The notes under the pieces: generated by a model
The model's input: the letters and a program-made list of their open reading frames with translations, nothing else
Told to the model about the DNA's origin: nothing
Databases searched by the model: none
In this document: piece by piece, positions 16,755 to 24,955 of the stretch
Layout: each line of letters begins with the position of its first letter
Numbering within the stretch: position 1 is the first letter of the stretch
Source: Myxococcaceae bacterium JPH2
Lineage (GTDB): Bacteria > Myxococcota > Myxococcia > Myxococcales > Myxococcaceae
Direction of reading: 5' to 3'
DNA: 64,000 nucleotides
Assembly (NCBI GenBank): GCA_016458225.1
Contig: JAEMGR010000003.1
Span: 961,809-1,025,808 of the forward strand
Translations under genes and position numbers: made by a program

Positions 16755-17186
16755 GCGATGCCTCCGAGTCGGGGCGCGCGGCCGGGGTCAAATCAGGGCT
16801 ATTTCTGTATTTCTTGTTTCTCCATGGTCAGACGACTCGAGTGCCGCACGCTGACGCGCTCGCCCTCGGGGGTGAGCGGCTGTCCACGGTTCATCGCGTG
16901 CGGGGGCGGAAGCCGGTGCGCGCGGCCGGGAGGGTGCCGAGGACCGCCCTGAAGGCGAGGTGCCGCGCGAGGAGGGGACTGGATGGGCTCGGTCCAGCGG
17001 AGGGGAGGAGCCACTCGGTCCTCACGGCCCACGGGTCAGGCTGTATCGCGGGCCCCGCCTGAGGGCGCCACGGCCATGCCTCCGTGCGGGGTAGCACCCG
17101 CGCGAAGCGGGTGGCCGTCGCGACCGCGCCCGGAAGCAGCGCGTCGCGGGTGAGGCTTCACGCCGGCGTCAGGGCGCGTCGTTCGC
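16755..17186. other. 432-base intergenic region
   Basis: Holds no credible gene. The stretch at about 16790-16825 is AT-rich compared with the surroundings and probably contains the promoter of the minus-strand lipoprotein gene. A small hairpin, CACCCGC/GCGGGTG (17095-17113), lies beyond the end of the minus-strand membrane protein gene and may help end its transcript. Confidence 0.45.
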
Positions 17187-17540
17187 TCATGTGGGCAACC
17201 GCGGCGAGTCACGCACCTCGGCCACCACGCCGCCCATGAAGGCGCCCACGATGACGCCCAGGCCGGACACGGCGCTCACGACGCCCAGGGCCAGGAATGA
17301 CACGCTGTCGCCGCGCAGCAGTGAGAACACCATCAACAGGATCCACATCCCCAGCGCCACCCACAGCGCGGGCGCGATGGCCACGCTGCCGGCCCGCGAG
17401 GAAGACCCGACGCGGTAGCCCCCGATGATGCCGCCGACGAGGCCGTTCACGGTGGGCAGGAAGAAGAGCAGCAGGCTCCACGCCACCATCCACGCCGCGC
17501 CCACACGGGCGGGGTCACCGGGTCTCTTTGGACTGACCAT
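17187..17540 (-). CDS. small multi-pass membrane protein
   Basis: A 117-residue protein with about four hydrophobic segments (around 16-40, 50-72, 76-90 and 90-107), rich in Gly, Val and Ala, with a glycine-zipper-like stretch (NGLVGGIIGGYRVGS). The C-terminus is short and polar. It looks like a small integral inner-membrane protein of the DUF5518-like kind, although I cannot confirm that family. The upstream region carries 13-bp tandem repeats. It is divergent from the AAA ATPase gene. Function unknown. Confidence 0.6.
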   Translation of the reverse strand: MVSPKRPGDPARVGAAWMVAWSLLLFFLPTVNGLVGGIIGGYRVGSSSRAGSVAIAPALWVALGMWILLMVFSLLRGDSVSFLALGVVSAVSGLGVIVGAFMGGVVAEVRDSPRLPT

Positions 17541-17564
17541 GCGCGTGTCCTCCTCTCCTCGAGG

Positions 17565-17640
17565 CTGCTCCAGAAGATTGCTCCAGAAGATTGCTCCAGG
17601 AGGTTGCTGAAAGAGGTTGTCCCAAGAGGTTGCTCACCTG
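17565..17640. repeat. 13-bp tandem direct repeat, about five and a half copies
   Basis: Five successive 13-base units follow the pattern TTGCTCCAGAAGA with drift (units at 17565, 17578, 17591, 17604 and 17617), plus a partial sixth from 17630. The first three copies are nearly identical and the last ones diverge (TTGCTGAAAGAGG, TTGTCCCAAGAGG). The array lies just upstream of the small membrane protein gene and in the divergent gap before the ATPase gene. The period of 13 is not a multiple of three, so it is not a coding repeat. Confidence 0.85.
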
Positions 17641-17776
17641 TCCGGGCGCGTCGAGCCCTCGCGGGAGCCAGCGATGGGTGTCTCCCTCGTGTGGCGAGCA
17701 GGCGCGACTGTTGGCCAAGCCATGCTTCGGCCCGGGGGCTTGCGGGGAGGGTGTGCGGGGCAGGTAGGCTCGGGGC

Positions 17777-18655
17777 GTGATTGCCTCGGTCCATTTCGAG
17801 CACTTCCGTGGCCTGCTCGGCGTGGAGCTGACGCTGGAGCCGCTCACCGTGTTGGTGGGGGCCACGGCCTCGGGGAAGACGTCGGTGCTGGACGGGCTGC
17901 AACACCAGCTCGCCTACGAGCCCACGGACTTCTGGCGGATGGATGGCTCGCGGCGCATCGCCATCGAGTGGACGTATGCCCATGGCGATCGCACCCGCGT
18001 GGAGTATCCCTTCTCCGTGATGGACACCCTGCCCGGGCAGGGCCACGCGACGCAGCAGCTCGCGCTCAACATGAGCGCCCTGCGCGCGGGGGCACCGGCG
18101 GGGCGAGCCACGTGGCTGGAGCGCTCGGGCGGAAACCTGGCCAGTGTCTTCGCCGCGCTGCCCACGCCCACGCGCAACGCCATCTCGCGTGAGCTGTCGC
18201 GGTGCATCCCCTCGCTGAGCGAGGTGGACGTGGCGCAGGACGTGGACGGCAAGACGTACCGCCTGCGCTTCCGAGACCGCTGGAGCCCCGATGTCTGGTA
18301 CGCGCCCGAGCAGGTATCGGACGGCGCGCTGTGGCTGCTGGCCTTCCTGGTGGTGCCGCATCAGCGACCGCTGCCAGAGCTGCTGACGCTCGACGAGCCC
18401 GAGCGCGCCCTGCATCCCGCCCTGGTGCGCGAGGTGATGACCCAGCTTCGAGCGCTCACGCGCGGCGAGTCCACGGGGCAGCCGGTGCAGGTGGTGCTGG
18501 CCACGCACTCGCCGGACCTGCTGGAGCTGGTGCGGCCCGAGGAGGTGCGGCTCCTGGCTCGCTCCGCGGCGGACGGCTCGGTGAGCGTGCGCGCGCTGCA
18601 GGGCGGCAAGTCCGACTGGCGCCGCGAGTGCCGCGCGGGGCTCGACGCGCTGTGA
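17777..18655 (+). CDS. AAA family (ABC/SMC-like) ATPase
   Basis: A 292-residue ATPase of the AAA_21/RecF-like group. The Walker A motif GATASGKTS is at about 28-36, an ABC-signature-like VSDGALWLL lies in the middle, and Walker B with the D-loop is [13 protein letters not shown], followed by the H-loop region [14 protein letters not shown]. Such proteins often act in nucleic-acid repair or in defence pairs (OLD-like), but no nuclease partner is encoded next to it, so the role is open. GTG 17777 begins the conserved N-terminal strand ([12 protein letters not shown]). It is convergent with the SPW gene, 13 bases apart. Confidence 0.8.
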   Translation: MIASVHFEHFRGLLGVELTLEPLTVLVGATASGKTSVLDGLQHQLAYEPTDFWRMDGSRRIAIEWTYAHGDRTRVEYPFSVMDTLPGQGHATQQLALNMSALRAGAPAGRATWLERSGGNLASVFAALPTPTRNAISRELSRCIPSLSEVDVAQDVDGKTYRLRFRDRWSPDVWYAPEQVSDGALWLLAFLVVPHQRPLPELLTLDEPERALHPALVREVMTQLRALTRGESTGQPVQVVLATHSPDLLELVRPEEVRLLARSAADGSVSVRALQGGKSDWRRECRAGLDAL

Positions 18656-18668
18656 GCCCCTCGCGGGC

Positions 18669-19010
18669 TTACGTGGGCGAGGTGTACTTCGTGGCCCGCC
18701 ACGCCAGCAGGTTGCGCTCGGCCGAGACGAGGGAGAAGCACACCACCAGGGCGCCCACGATGACGTCGTTCGCGGTGGCGCGGGTCAGGTCGCCGTAGCC
18801 CAGCACGGGCGGAGACAGCACGAGCCACGCGCCCAGCAGCGTGTTGACGAAGCGCAGCCCCATGACGAGCGAGGAGAGGAGCGCGACCGTGGCGATCAAC
18901 AAGCCGACGATGGCGTCATTCATTCGCGGCACGGGGTGGGGATAGTCGAGCACGACAGGGGCGATGATGAGCCAGACGCCCAGGAACAGATTGCACCAGC
19001 GAGCCCACAT
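18669..19010 (-). CDS. SPW-repeat membrane protein
   Basis: A 113-residue membrane protein with four hydrophobic helices in two related halves: WCNLFLGVWLIIAPVVLDY and FVNTLLGAWLVLSPPVLGY, each followed by a conserved Asn and Gly (NDAIVGLL, NDVIVGAL). This is the layout of the SPW repeat family (PF03779). The ATG at 19010 is chosen over an upstream GTG because GGAGGT is seven bases before it. The function of the family is unknown. It may share a promoter region with the gene further upstream, but it looks independent. Confidence 0.78.
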   Translation of the reverse strand: MWARWCNLFLGVWLIIAPVVLDYPHPVPRMNDAIVGLLIATVALLSSLVMGLRFVNTLLGAWLVLSPPVLGYGDLTRATANDVIVGALVVCFSLVSAERNLLAWRATKYTSPT

Positions 19011-19103
19011 GGCGGACACCTCCACGCGCGTACCACCGCAAGGTGTGACACGCCCGAGCTGCCCCTCAAGCGGGGGCGGCGGACGGAGCGAGGGCTCGGC
19101 GCG

Positions 19104-20036
19104 TCACCCGCGCCACAGCTGGCTCCAGAGGAAGCGCAGGTTGGCGGGGCGCTCGGCCAGTCGGCGCATGAGATACGGATACCAGGCGCGGCCATACGGC
19201 ACATAAATCCGCACCGGATAGCCCTCGCGCGCCAGGGCGAGCTGCAAGTCCCGGCGGATGCCGAGGAGCATCTGGAACTCGAAGGCGCCCTTGGGCAGCC
19301 CGCGCGCCAGGGCGTGTGCCCGCGTGGCGTCAATCATTCGCTCGTCATGCGTGGCGATGCCATGGCGCACGCCGCTGTCGAGCAACACGCGCATGCAGCG
19401 CACGAAGTTCGCGTCCACGTCTGCCTTGTCCGGGAAGGCGACGTCGGGACGCTCCAGGTAGGCGCCCTTGCACAAGCGGATCCGCACCCGCTCGGCGCAC
19501 AGGGCCCGGGCATCCGCCTCCGTGCGGCGCAGCGCGCTTTGAAGCACCGCGCCCACGTGCGCCTCACCGAACTCCGCGTGCAGCGCCCGCACGAGGTCCA
19601 GCGTCACCTGCGTCACCGCCGCATGCTCCATGTCCACACGCACGAAGGAGCCGCGCGCGGCCGCCTCGGCCACCACCTCGCGTGCATGGGCGAGCGCCAG
19701 CGCGGGGGAGAGCAGCAGACCGCACTGCGTGAGCTTCAGCGACACGTGAGCCTTCACCCCGGACGCGTCGATTCGCTGCAGCAGGCGTTTGTATTCAACG
19801 ACCTCCTCGTGGGCCTCGGCCTCGCCGCGCACGGCTTCGTTGAGATGATCCACGCTGGCTTGCAACCCTTGCTCCGCCAGGGCTCGCGCGGTGTCCACCG
19901 CGTCCTCCCACGTCTCGCCCGCGACGAAGCGCCGAGCCAGCTCGCGCAGGGGCCGCAGCTTGAGGGCGGCGTCCTTCAAGCCCTGTCTTCGGGAGAGAAA
20001 GAGCAGGGTGGCGCGGGGCAGGGCGTGGGCGGTCAT
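19104..20036 (-). CDS. proline dehydrogenase (monofunctional)
   Basis: A 310-residue FAD enzyme of the PRODH family that oxidises proline to pyrroline-5-carboxylate. The TIM-barrel motifs are intact: HVSLKLTQCGLLLS, GSFVRVDMEH, VGAVLQSALRRTEAD, RIRLCKGAYLE, GIATHDERMI, FEFQMLLGIR and the C-terminal substrate-binding signature YGRAWYPYLMRRLAERPAN. It is the short, bacterial monofunctional form; no P5C dehydrogenase lies nearby. ATG 20036 removes 16 residues read through the gap to the hydrolase gene. It is co-directional with the two genes upstream and separated by 16 bases, so it may be the last gene of a three-gene unit. Confidence 0.92.
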   Translation of the reverse strand: MTAHALPRATLLFLSRRQGLKDAALKLRPLRELARRFVAGETWEDAVDTARALAEQGLQASVDHLNEAVRGEAEAHEEVVEYKRLLQRIDASGVKAHVSLKLTQCGLLLSPALALAHAREVVAEAAARGSFVRVDMEHAAVTQVTLDLVRALHAEFGEAHVGAVLQSALRRTEADARALCAERVRIRLCKGAYLERPDVAFPDKADVDANFVRCMRVLLDSGVRHGIATHDERMIDATRAHALARGLPKGAFEFQMLLGIRRDLQLALAREGYPVRIYVPYGRAWYPYLMRRLAERPANLRFLWSQLWRG

Positions 20037-20052
20037 GGTGGAGCGCTCGGGT

Positions 20053-20910
20053 TCAATCCAGATGTCGGCTGAGGAAGTCTCCAACGCAGGCGTTGAGGGC
20101 TTGGGGATGGCTCATGTAAGGCAGATGGCTGGCCTCGGGGAGCAGCTCCATGCGCGCGCCAGGGATTCGCGCCGCCACCTCCCGCGCGGCCCACACGGGC
20201 ACGAGCAGGTCCTTCTGTCCCTGGATGATGAGCGTGGGCGCTTGGATTTCGGAGAGCCGGTCCGTGAGGTCCGCGGCCAAGACGTCCCGCAGTCGGCGGA
20301 GCAGCTCCGTGGGAGACATCCGCCGCGCCTCGCGGACAATCTCCGCTCGCCCTTCGGCGGGAAGCGCGGCCCCGCCGAGCACGTGCGCGACCAGCGGCGC
20401 GAAGACATACGCCAGCGGCCGAGGCGCCCGGACGAGCGTGGACAACATCAGCGCCAGCCGCCGCACCCGCCGCACGCCGCCCACGGGAGACACCAACACC
20501 AGCGCCTTGACTCGCGAGGGGTAGCGCAGCGCGAAGGTCATGGCCAGCAGGCTTCCATAGGAAGACCCCAGCAAGGCGAAGCGCTCCGGGAGCCGCGCAT
20601 CGGGATGGGCCAGGACCTCCTGGTTCCAGCGCAGCGGTGTCTGTCCCGACGGCGTGTGCAGGGGCGGGGTCCACAACAACAGCCGCAGCGTGCTCGCCAG
20701 CGGCGCCAGGGGGGCAAAGGAGCGGCCACTGGCGCCCAAGCCGGGCAGACACACCACGGTGCGCGCCGCGTCCGCGCAGCCCCCGGGAAAGGTGAACAGC
20801 CGCACGGGTGAGCCCCGCACCTCGCGCAGCTCGCATGGCAAGGCATAGCCGTGCTGGATGTCTTCGAGGTCCGGGACGAGGTGCGGCCGAGTCGCCTCGT
20901 CAGTCGTCAT
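20053..20910 (-). CDS. alpha/beta-hydrolase
   Basis: A 285-residue soluble alpha/beta-hydrolase without a signal peptide. Motifs are the oxyanion loop VVCLPGLGASGRSF, the nucleophile elbow GSSYGSLLA, the acid region LIIQGQKDLLVPVWAA and the catalytic His in LLPEASHLPYMSHP. It overlaps the acyltransferase gene upstream by 11 bases and is followed by proline dehydrogenase. Pairing with a lysophospholipid-type acyltransferase suggests a lipid esterase or acyl-transfer role, but that is inference. The fold assignment is firm; the substrate is unknown. Confidence 0.83.
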   Translation of the reverse strand: MTTDEATRPHLVPDLEDIQHGYALPCELREVRGSPVRLFTFPGGCADAARTVVCLPGLGASGRSFAPLAPLASTLRLLLWTPPLHTPSGQTPLRWNQEVLAHPDARLPERFALLGSSYGSLLAMTFALRYPSRVKALVLVSPVGGVRRVRRLALMLSTLVRAPRPLAYVFAPLVAHVLGGAALPAEGRAEIVREARRMSPTELLRRLRDVLAADLTDRLSEIQAPTLIIQGQKDLLVPVWAAREVAARIPGARMELLPEASHLPYMSHPQALNACVGDFLSRHLD

Positions 20911-21613
20911 GACAGGCCCTCAATAGCAGCAGCCGCACGCTGGCCGCCAGTCGTTCGCGAAAGGCTCGCAGGCGTGGCTCGGGGGCGTCTTCCGGCGGCG
21001 GGGCATGCGGCGCCCCCACGGCGAAGGTGAGCCTCACGGGCCGGGGCCCCACGAGGAGCGGCAGCCGATATTGCTCTCCTGCCGCCAGCCTCACGCGCAG
21101 GCGCTCCGCTGGGGGCAGCCACCAGAAGGTGTCATCCACGCCAAAGCCCGCGAAAGGAATGACGGGCACTCCGGCTCGCGCGGCCAACCGGACGAAGCCC
21201 AGCGTCCGCTCCCAGCGCAATCGGTACCGCGCGCGTGGCAGCTTGAACGTCTCATGTGCTCCGCCGGGATAGCAGACCACCAGCTGGCCCTGGCGCAGCG
21301 CCGCCAGTCCATTCTCACGCGTGCCCTCCATGCCTCCCAGCCAGGGAAGGACGGTGCGCACCACGGGGATGCGGAAGAAGCCTCGCTCGGCCAATCCCTG
21401 CGCATGACGACCTGTGGCGGCATGTAGCAAATGAAAGAAGGCCGGGGTCTCGTACCCCCACACGCCATGGTTTCCCACCAGGAGCGCCGCCCCTTGCGTG
21501 GGCAGGTGCTCGACTCCCATCAGCCTGGCGCGGTGATAGCTCGCGGACAGGGCGGCCCCCCATTCCGCGAGGCGGAATACGGCGCGGCGCAGGGGCGGAA
21601 GTGTGGCGTCCAC
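20900..21613 (-). CDS. lysophospholipid/diacylglycerol acyltransferase-like protein
   Basis: A 237-residue PlsC/DGAT2-type acyltransferase. The catalytic block is GNHGVWGYETPAFF, where the usual HX4D becomes H followed five residues later by Glu, as in the plant phytyl-ester/diacylglycerol acyltransferase branch. It is followed by RIPVVRTVLPWLGGMEGTRENG and the substrate-pocket motif LVVCYPGGAHETFK, then VPVIPFAGFG. The start is a GTG at 21613. The 11-base overlap with the alpha/beta-hydrolase makes the pair reminiscent of eukaryote-like esterase/acyltransferase fusions. Triacylglycerol or wax-ester synthesis is possible, and myxobacteria do form lipid bodies, but this is an inference. Confidence 0.78.
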   Translation of the reverse strand: MDATLPPLRRAVFRLAEWGAALSASYHRARLMGVEHLPTQGAALLVGNHGVWGYETPAFFHLLHAATGRHAQGLAERGFFRIPVVRTVLPWLGGMEGTRENGLAALRQGQLVVCYPGGAHETFKLPRARYRLRWERTLGFVRLAARAGVPVIPFAGFGVDDTFWWLPPAERLRVRLAAGEQYRLPLLVGPRPVRLTFAVGAPHAPPPEDAPEPRLRAFRERLAASVRLLLLRACHDD

Positions 21614-22022
21614 GGCCCATCATGATGGGCACGCCCTACACCTCGCGCATCCCGGAGCGACCAACGAGACGGGCGCACCACCCCCTTGCGCCACCCCTCA
21701 CCACCCCACCCCCCCGGTTGTTTGACTCCGCCAGCCTCTCGGCAGCGCACCGCCTCACCCCTCGCATTGATGGCATTGCGTGAGGCGTTGGCCCAAGCCC
21801 TGGCCTCGTGTTGGAAACCCGGCGTTGGACTGGCGCCCCAGGCCTTGCCAGTCGCCAATATCCCCAGAAATCCCGGAAGTTCCCGAGACGACAGAACGGC
21901 TGATACGTCGCTCAGTCACAACTTTTTATCGCTTCCTTCGACAAATCCTTTTTTGGAAGGTATTGGTAGGGGCGGCAGTAATTGATGCCTCCCCCCTCCC
22001 TCTAGACGAGGAAAAGTCGAAT
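21614..22022. other. 409-base divergent intergenic region with an AT-rich promoter segment
   Basis: No gene is seen. A C-rich stretch (about 21680-21720) is followed by a clearly AT-rich segment (about 21900-21975, with CAACTTTTTATCGC and AATCCTTTTTTGG), unusual for this genome and directly upstream of the AT-hook protein gene. GAGGAAAAG, ten bases before ATG 22023, is its ribosome site. The AT-rich segment is a likely promoter and could also be a binding site for an AT-hook protein. Confidence 0.55.
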
Positions 22023-22541
22023 ATGTCGGTTGACAAGGCGTTCCGAGAGATGATTCGTAACGAGATCGAGGTCCAACTCAAGCCGCTGCGCGATGTGGTT
22101 TCGCGTCTGGAGGCTGGGACCTCGGACCTGGACGCGCTGCGCAGCGTGGCCGAGCGGCTGGCGCCCCTGGCGCAGGTCGTGGGCCCCCTGTTCGGTGGCA
22201 ACGCGGCGGCGGCGGCGGTCAAGCCGGTGAAGCGTGGCCCGGGTCGTCCGGCTCGCACGGCGGCTCCGGCCCCGGTCGCGGTGTCGGGCAAGCGTCGCGG
22301 CCGCAAGCCGGCCACGGCGGACGGCGCGCGCTCGTGCGCCATCATGGGCTGCGGCAAGCCCAGCCGGACCAAGGGCTACTGCGCGGCCCACTACCAGAAG
22401 CTCCGGATGCTGGAGAAGACCAACCGCCGCCCGTCCGCTTGGGTGGACTACGCGCCGGCGGACAGCGTGGAAGACATCAAGCTGCCGCGGGGTCGGGCCG
22501 CCTCCAAGGCGCTGGCCGCGGCCGCTCAGGGTAACGGCTAG
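22023..22541 (+). CDS. AT-hook and zinc-ribbon-like DNA-binding protein
   Basis: A 172-residue protein with three parts. Residues 1-60 are helical and coiled-coil-like ([24 protein letters not shown]). Residues 66-97 contain two AT-hook-like basic motifs (RGPGRPAR and KRRGRKP) in an Ala/Pro/Lys linker. Residues 105-123 form a possible zinc site, C105-x4-C110-x9-C120-x2-H123, in a segment like small CxxH knuckles ([14 protein letters not shown]). The tail is Ala-rich. It resembles myxobacterial AT-hook proteins such as those related to HMGA-like regulators, but I recognise no named member. A minor-groove, AT-tract DNA-binding role is inferred. It has its own AT-rich upstream region. Confidence 0.72.
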   Translation: MSVDKAFREMIRNEIEVQLKPLRDVVSRLEAGTSDLDALRSVAERLAPLAQVVGPLFGGNAAAAAVKPVKRGPGRPARTAAPAPVAVSGKRRGRKPATADGARSCAIMGCGKPSRTKGYCAAHYQKLRMLEKTNRRPSAWVDYAPADSVEDIKLPRGRAASKALAAAAQGNG

Positions 22542-22654
22542 TCTTCGGACTGCCCCGGCCCGGGCAGACCTGGCGGTGGACCGCGGCTCCCTTCCGGGAG
22601 TCCGCGGCAGGTACACCCGCGCGGAGGCGCTTGCGCCGCGAGGGGGTGGCGGGC

Positions 22655-23548
22655 ATGAATGCCCGGGCCATGAACAAACGCGAATTGGAACCAGGCATCA
22701 TCACCGACCTGGCCGGCCGGACGACATACGGCGACTATCTTCAGCTCGACCGGCTGTTGTCCGCGCAGGTGCCGCGCTCGCAGCCGCCGCATCACGACGA
22801 GTTGCTGTTCATCGTTCAGCATCAGACAAGCGAGCTGTGGATGAAGCTGCTCATCCACGAGCTGAGCGCCTGCATTCGCTATATCCAGGCGGACCGTCTG
22901 GAGCCGTCGTTCAAGATTTTCGCGCGCGTGGCGCACATCCAGCGGATGCTTTTCGAGCAGTGGAGCGTGCTGGAAACGCTCACGCCCAATGAGTACCTGG
23001 AGTTCCGCGACACGCTGGGCAGCGCCTCGGGCTTCCAGAGCTTCCAGTACCGCGCGCTGGAGTTCCTCCTGGGCAACAAGGACCCGCATGCGCTGGGGCC
23101 CTTCCGTCACGTGCAGAGCGTGCATGGCGAGCTGGAGCGGCTGCTCGTGTCACCCAGCATCTATGACGAGTTCTTGCGACACCTGGCGCGCACGGGCCAT
23201 GCGGTGCCGGCGGACCGCGTGGAGCGGGATTGGCGTCAGCCGTATGAGAAGAGTTCCCAGGTGACGGAGGTCTTCCGGCGCATCTACGAGGACATCGAGC
23301 AGCACTGGGATGCGTATGAGATGTGCGAGAAGCTGGTCGACACCGAGGAGCGTTTCCAGCTCTGGCGCTATCGCCACATGATGACGGTGATGCGCATCAT
23401 TGGCTTCAAGCAAGGCACGGGCGGCTCATCCGGGGTGGGGTTCCTGCGCAAGGCGCTGGACCTGCGCTTCTTCCCGGAGCTGTGGGATGTGCGCACGGAG
23501 CTGGCGCCGCCCTCCGCCCGGCCGCCTCGGGGCCACGAGGGCACGTAA
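22655..23548 (+). CDS. kynA: tryptophan 2,3-dioxygenase
   Basis: A 297-residue heme dioxygenase that opens the indole ring of tryptophan to N-formylkynurenine, the first step of the kynurenine pathway. It contains the active-site block [20 protein letters not shown] with the distal His, [18 protein letters not shown], the proximal heme His in [17 protein letters not shown] and the substrate loop GTGGSSGV. The C-terminus has the usual [23 protein letters not shown] 22655 is used; ATG 22670 is also possible. No other kynurenine genes are adjacent. Confidence 0.94.
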   Translation: MNARAMNKRELEPGIITDLAGRTTYGDYLQLDRLLSAQVPRSQPPHHDELLFIVQHQTSELWMKLLIHELSACIRYIQADRLEPSFKIFARVAHIQRMLFEQWSVLETLTPNEYLEFRDTLGSASGFQSFQYRALEFLLGNKDPHALGPFRHVQSVHGELERLLVSPSIYDEFLRHLARTGHAVPADRVERDWRQPYEKSSQVTEVFRRIYEDIEQHWDAYEMCEKLVDTEERFQLWRYRHMMTVMRIIGFKQGTGGSSGVGFLRKALDLRFFPELWDVRTELAPPSARPPRGHEGT

Positions 23549-23736
23549 CGAAAGTGTCACGCGGCGCGCGCGGCGGGAGGTCCACGGGGCCTCCTCCACG
23601 CAGGGTGGCTCGGTCACGCCCGACCCGCGATGTCTGGGTGAAGGGGCGGCTCCGAGCGGGCCGACCGTTCCCTGGCGGATGGCGCGGGAACTTCCCGCGC
23701 GCCGCGTGGGGAGGGCGGACTAGGCTGGCTCGCACC

Positions 23737-24858
23737 ATGGCTGCCGAGGCACCGCTGCTCTTCGACCAGGCCTACATCCTCTGCTACCGCACCTTTGACG
23801 TGGCGGAGGAGATTGACCTGGAGCGGGCGCGGCGGGCGCTCACCGAGGACGCGCGCCGACTGAAGCTGTCGCGTGAGAACAGCCAGTACCTTCAATTGCC
23901 CAATCCCCCCGTGGCGTATGAGCTGGGGCGCCGGCCGCTCGCGCTGCGCGGCGGGCCTGTCACGGTGGATGCCACGGCGCGCCTGTTTGACCATGGCGCC
24001 GTGTCCATCATCCTGCGCGTCCCCGTGGTCCCTGGCACCACCTGGGAGACGCTCACCCAGGTGGCGGACGAGCTGTATGACAGCCAGGCGTTGGAGGACC
24101 TGGCGCTGGAGTTGGTGGAGGGGGTGCGCCGCACCATCGCCCCCGCGGTCCAGGCCTCGCACCTCTGGGGACAGAATGAGAGCTACACCGTCATCTTCGC
24201 CGAGCGCATCCGGGGGGAGCCCACCGCGGACGAGCTGCTGAGCCGCGCGAACATCGCCCGGCTCCTCTTGGGGGAGGTGGCCTCGGCGGACCTGTCCGCG
24301 CGAGAGGTGGAGGCCGTCACGCAGGTGCGCTTCAGCTATACCGTCAATGACCTGGTCGTCATTGATTGGAACAGTGCCTTTGTCTATGAGCCCTCGGGCT
24401 CGCGGGACATCCCAGACCTGCTGGAGATTGCCAACGCGCAACTGTTGGAGTTTCGCTACTACGACGAGCGGTTGGATGCACACATCGCCCGCATCCATGA
24501 CGAGGTGCAGGCGCGACGCAATGGCTGGATTGCATTGCTGCGCAGTCCCTATCGCAACCTCGCGCGCCAGACGTTGGGCACCCTCGTGGACCTCAACGAG
24601 TTCGTCGAGCGCGTGGAGAACAGTCTGAAAATCATCGGAGATTTCTATCTGGCCAAGGTCTACGAGGGCGCGGTGCGTCGCATGCGCATCTCGGCGTGGC
24701 AGGCCTCCGTGACGCGCAAGCAGCAGCTGCTGGCCCAGACGTATGGACTGCTCAAGGGCGAGGTGGACATCGACCGCTCCCACCTCTTGGAGATGATGGT
24801 GGTGGCCCTCATTGTCTTGGAGTTGGCGGTCGCGCTCGCGCGCTTCATCGAACACTAG
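23737..24858 (+). CDS. RMD1/YagE family (DUF155) protein
   Basis: A 373-residue protein of the RMD1/SIF2/YagE family (DUF155). Features are the N-terminal AYILCYRTFDVAEEIDLERARR, a middle acidic helical part, IDWNSAFVYEPSGSRDIPDLLEIANAQLLEFRYYDERLD (a family-wide block), coiled-coil-like segments and a C-terminal membrane helix (LLEMMVVALIVLELAVALA), as in the mitochondrial and yeast members. Their molecular role is poorly defined; yeast RMD1 is linked to sporulation and meiotic division. The start is ATG 23737. It lies alone between kynA and the sensor kinase on the same strand. Confidence 0.82.
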   Translation: MAAEAPLLFDQAYILCYRTFDVAEEIDLERARRALTEDARRLKLSRENSQYLQLPNPPVAYELGRRPLALRGGPVTVDATARLFDHGAVSIILRVPVVPGTTWETLTQVADELYDSQALEDLALELVEGVRRTIAPAVQASHLWGQNESYTVIFAERIRGEPTADELLSRANIARLLLGEVASADLSAREVEAVTQVRFSYTVNDLVVIDWNSAFVYEPSGSRDIPDLLEIANAQLLEFRYYDERLDAHIARIHDEVQARRNGWIALLRSPYRNLARQTLGTLVDLNEFVERVENSLKIIGDFYLAKVYEGAVRRMRISAWQASVTRKQQLLAQTYGLLKGEVDIDRSHLLEMMVVALIVLELAVALARFIEH

Positions 24859-24955
24859 GCAACGCCTGGCGCGGTGGCTGGGTTCCCCGGGTAGAGGGGG
24901 CGTGGGACACTGAGGCTCCGCGGGCGACCCCTCCGCCCGGCGGGGGGAGCGGGGC

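Noticed and set aside
16814..17062. A plus-strand 82-codon frame in the 16755-17186 gap
   Set aside because: No ribosome site, low complexity and Arg/Gly-rich composition as in other shadow frames.
20045..20060. tRNA-like GGTTCAATCC near the start of proline dehydrogenase
   Set aside because: No cloverleaf can be drawn around it, and it is not a full T-loop consensus.
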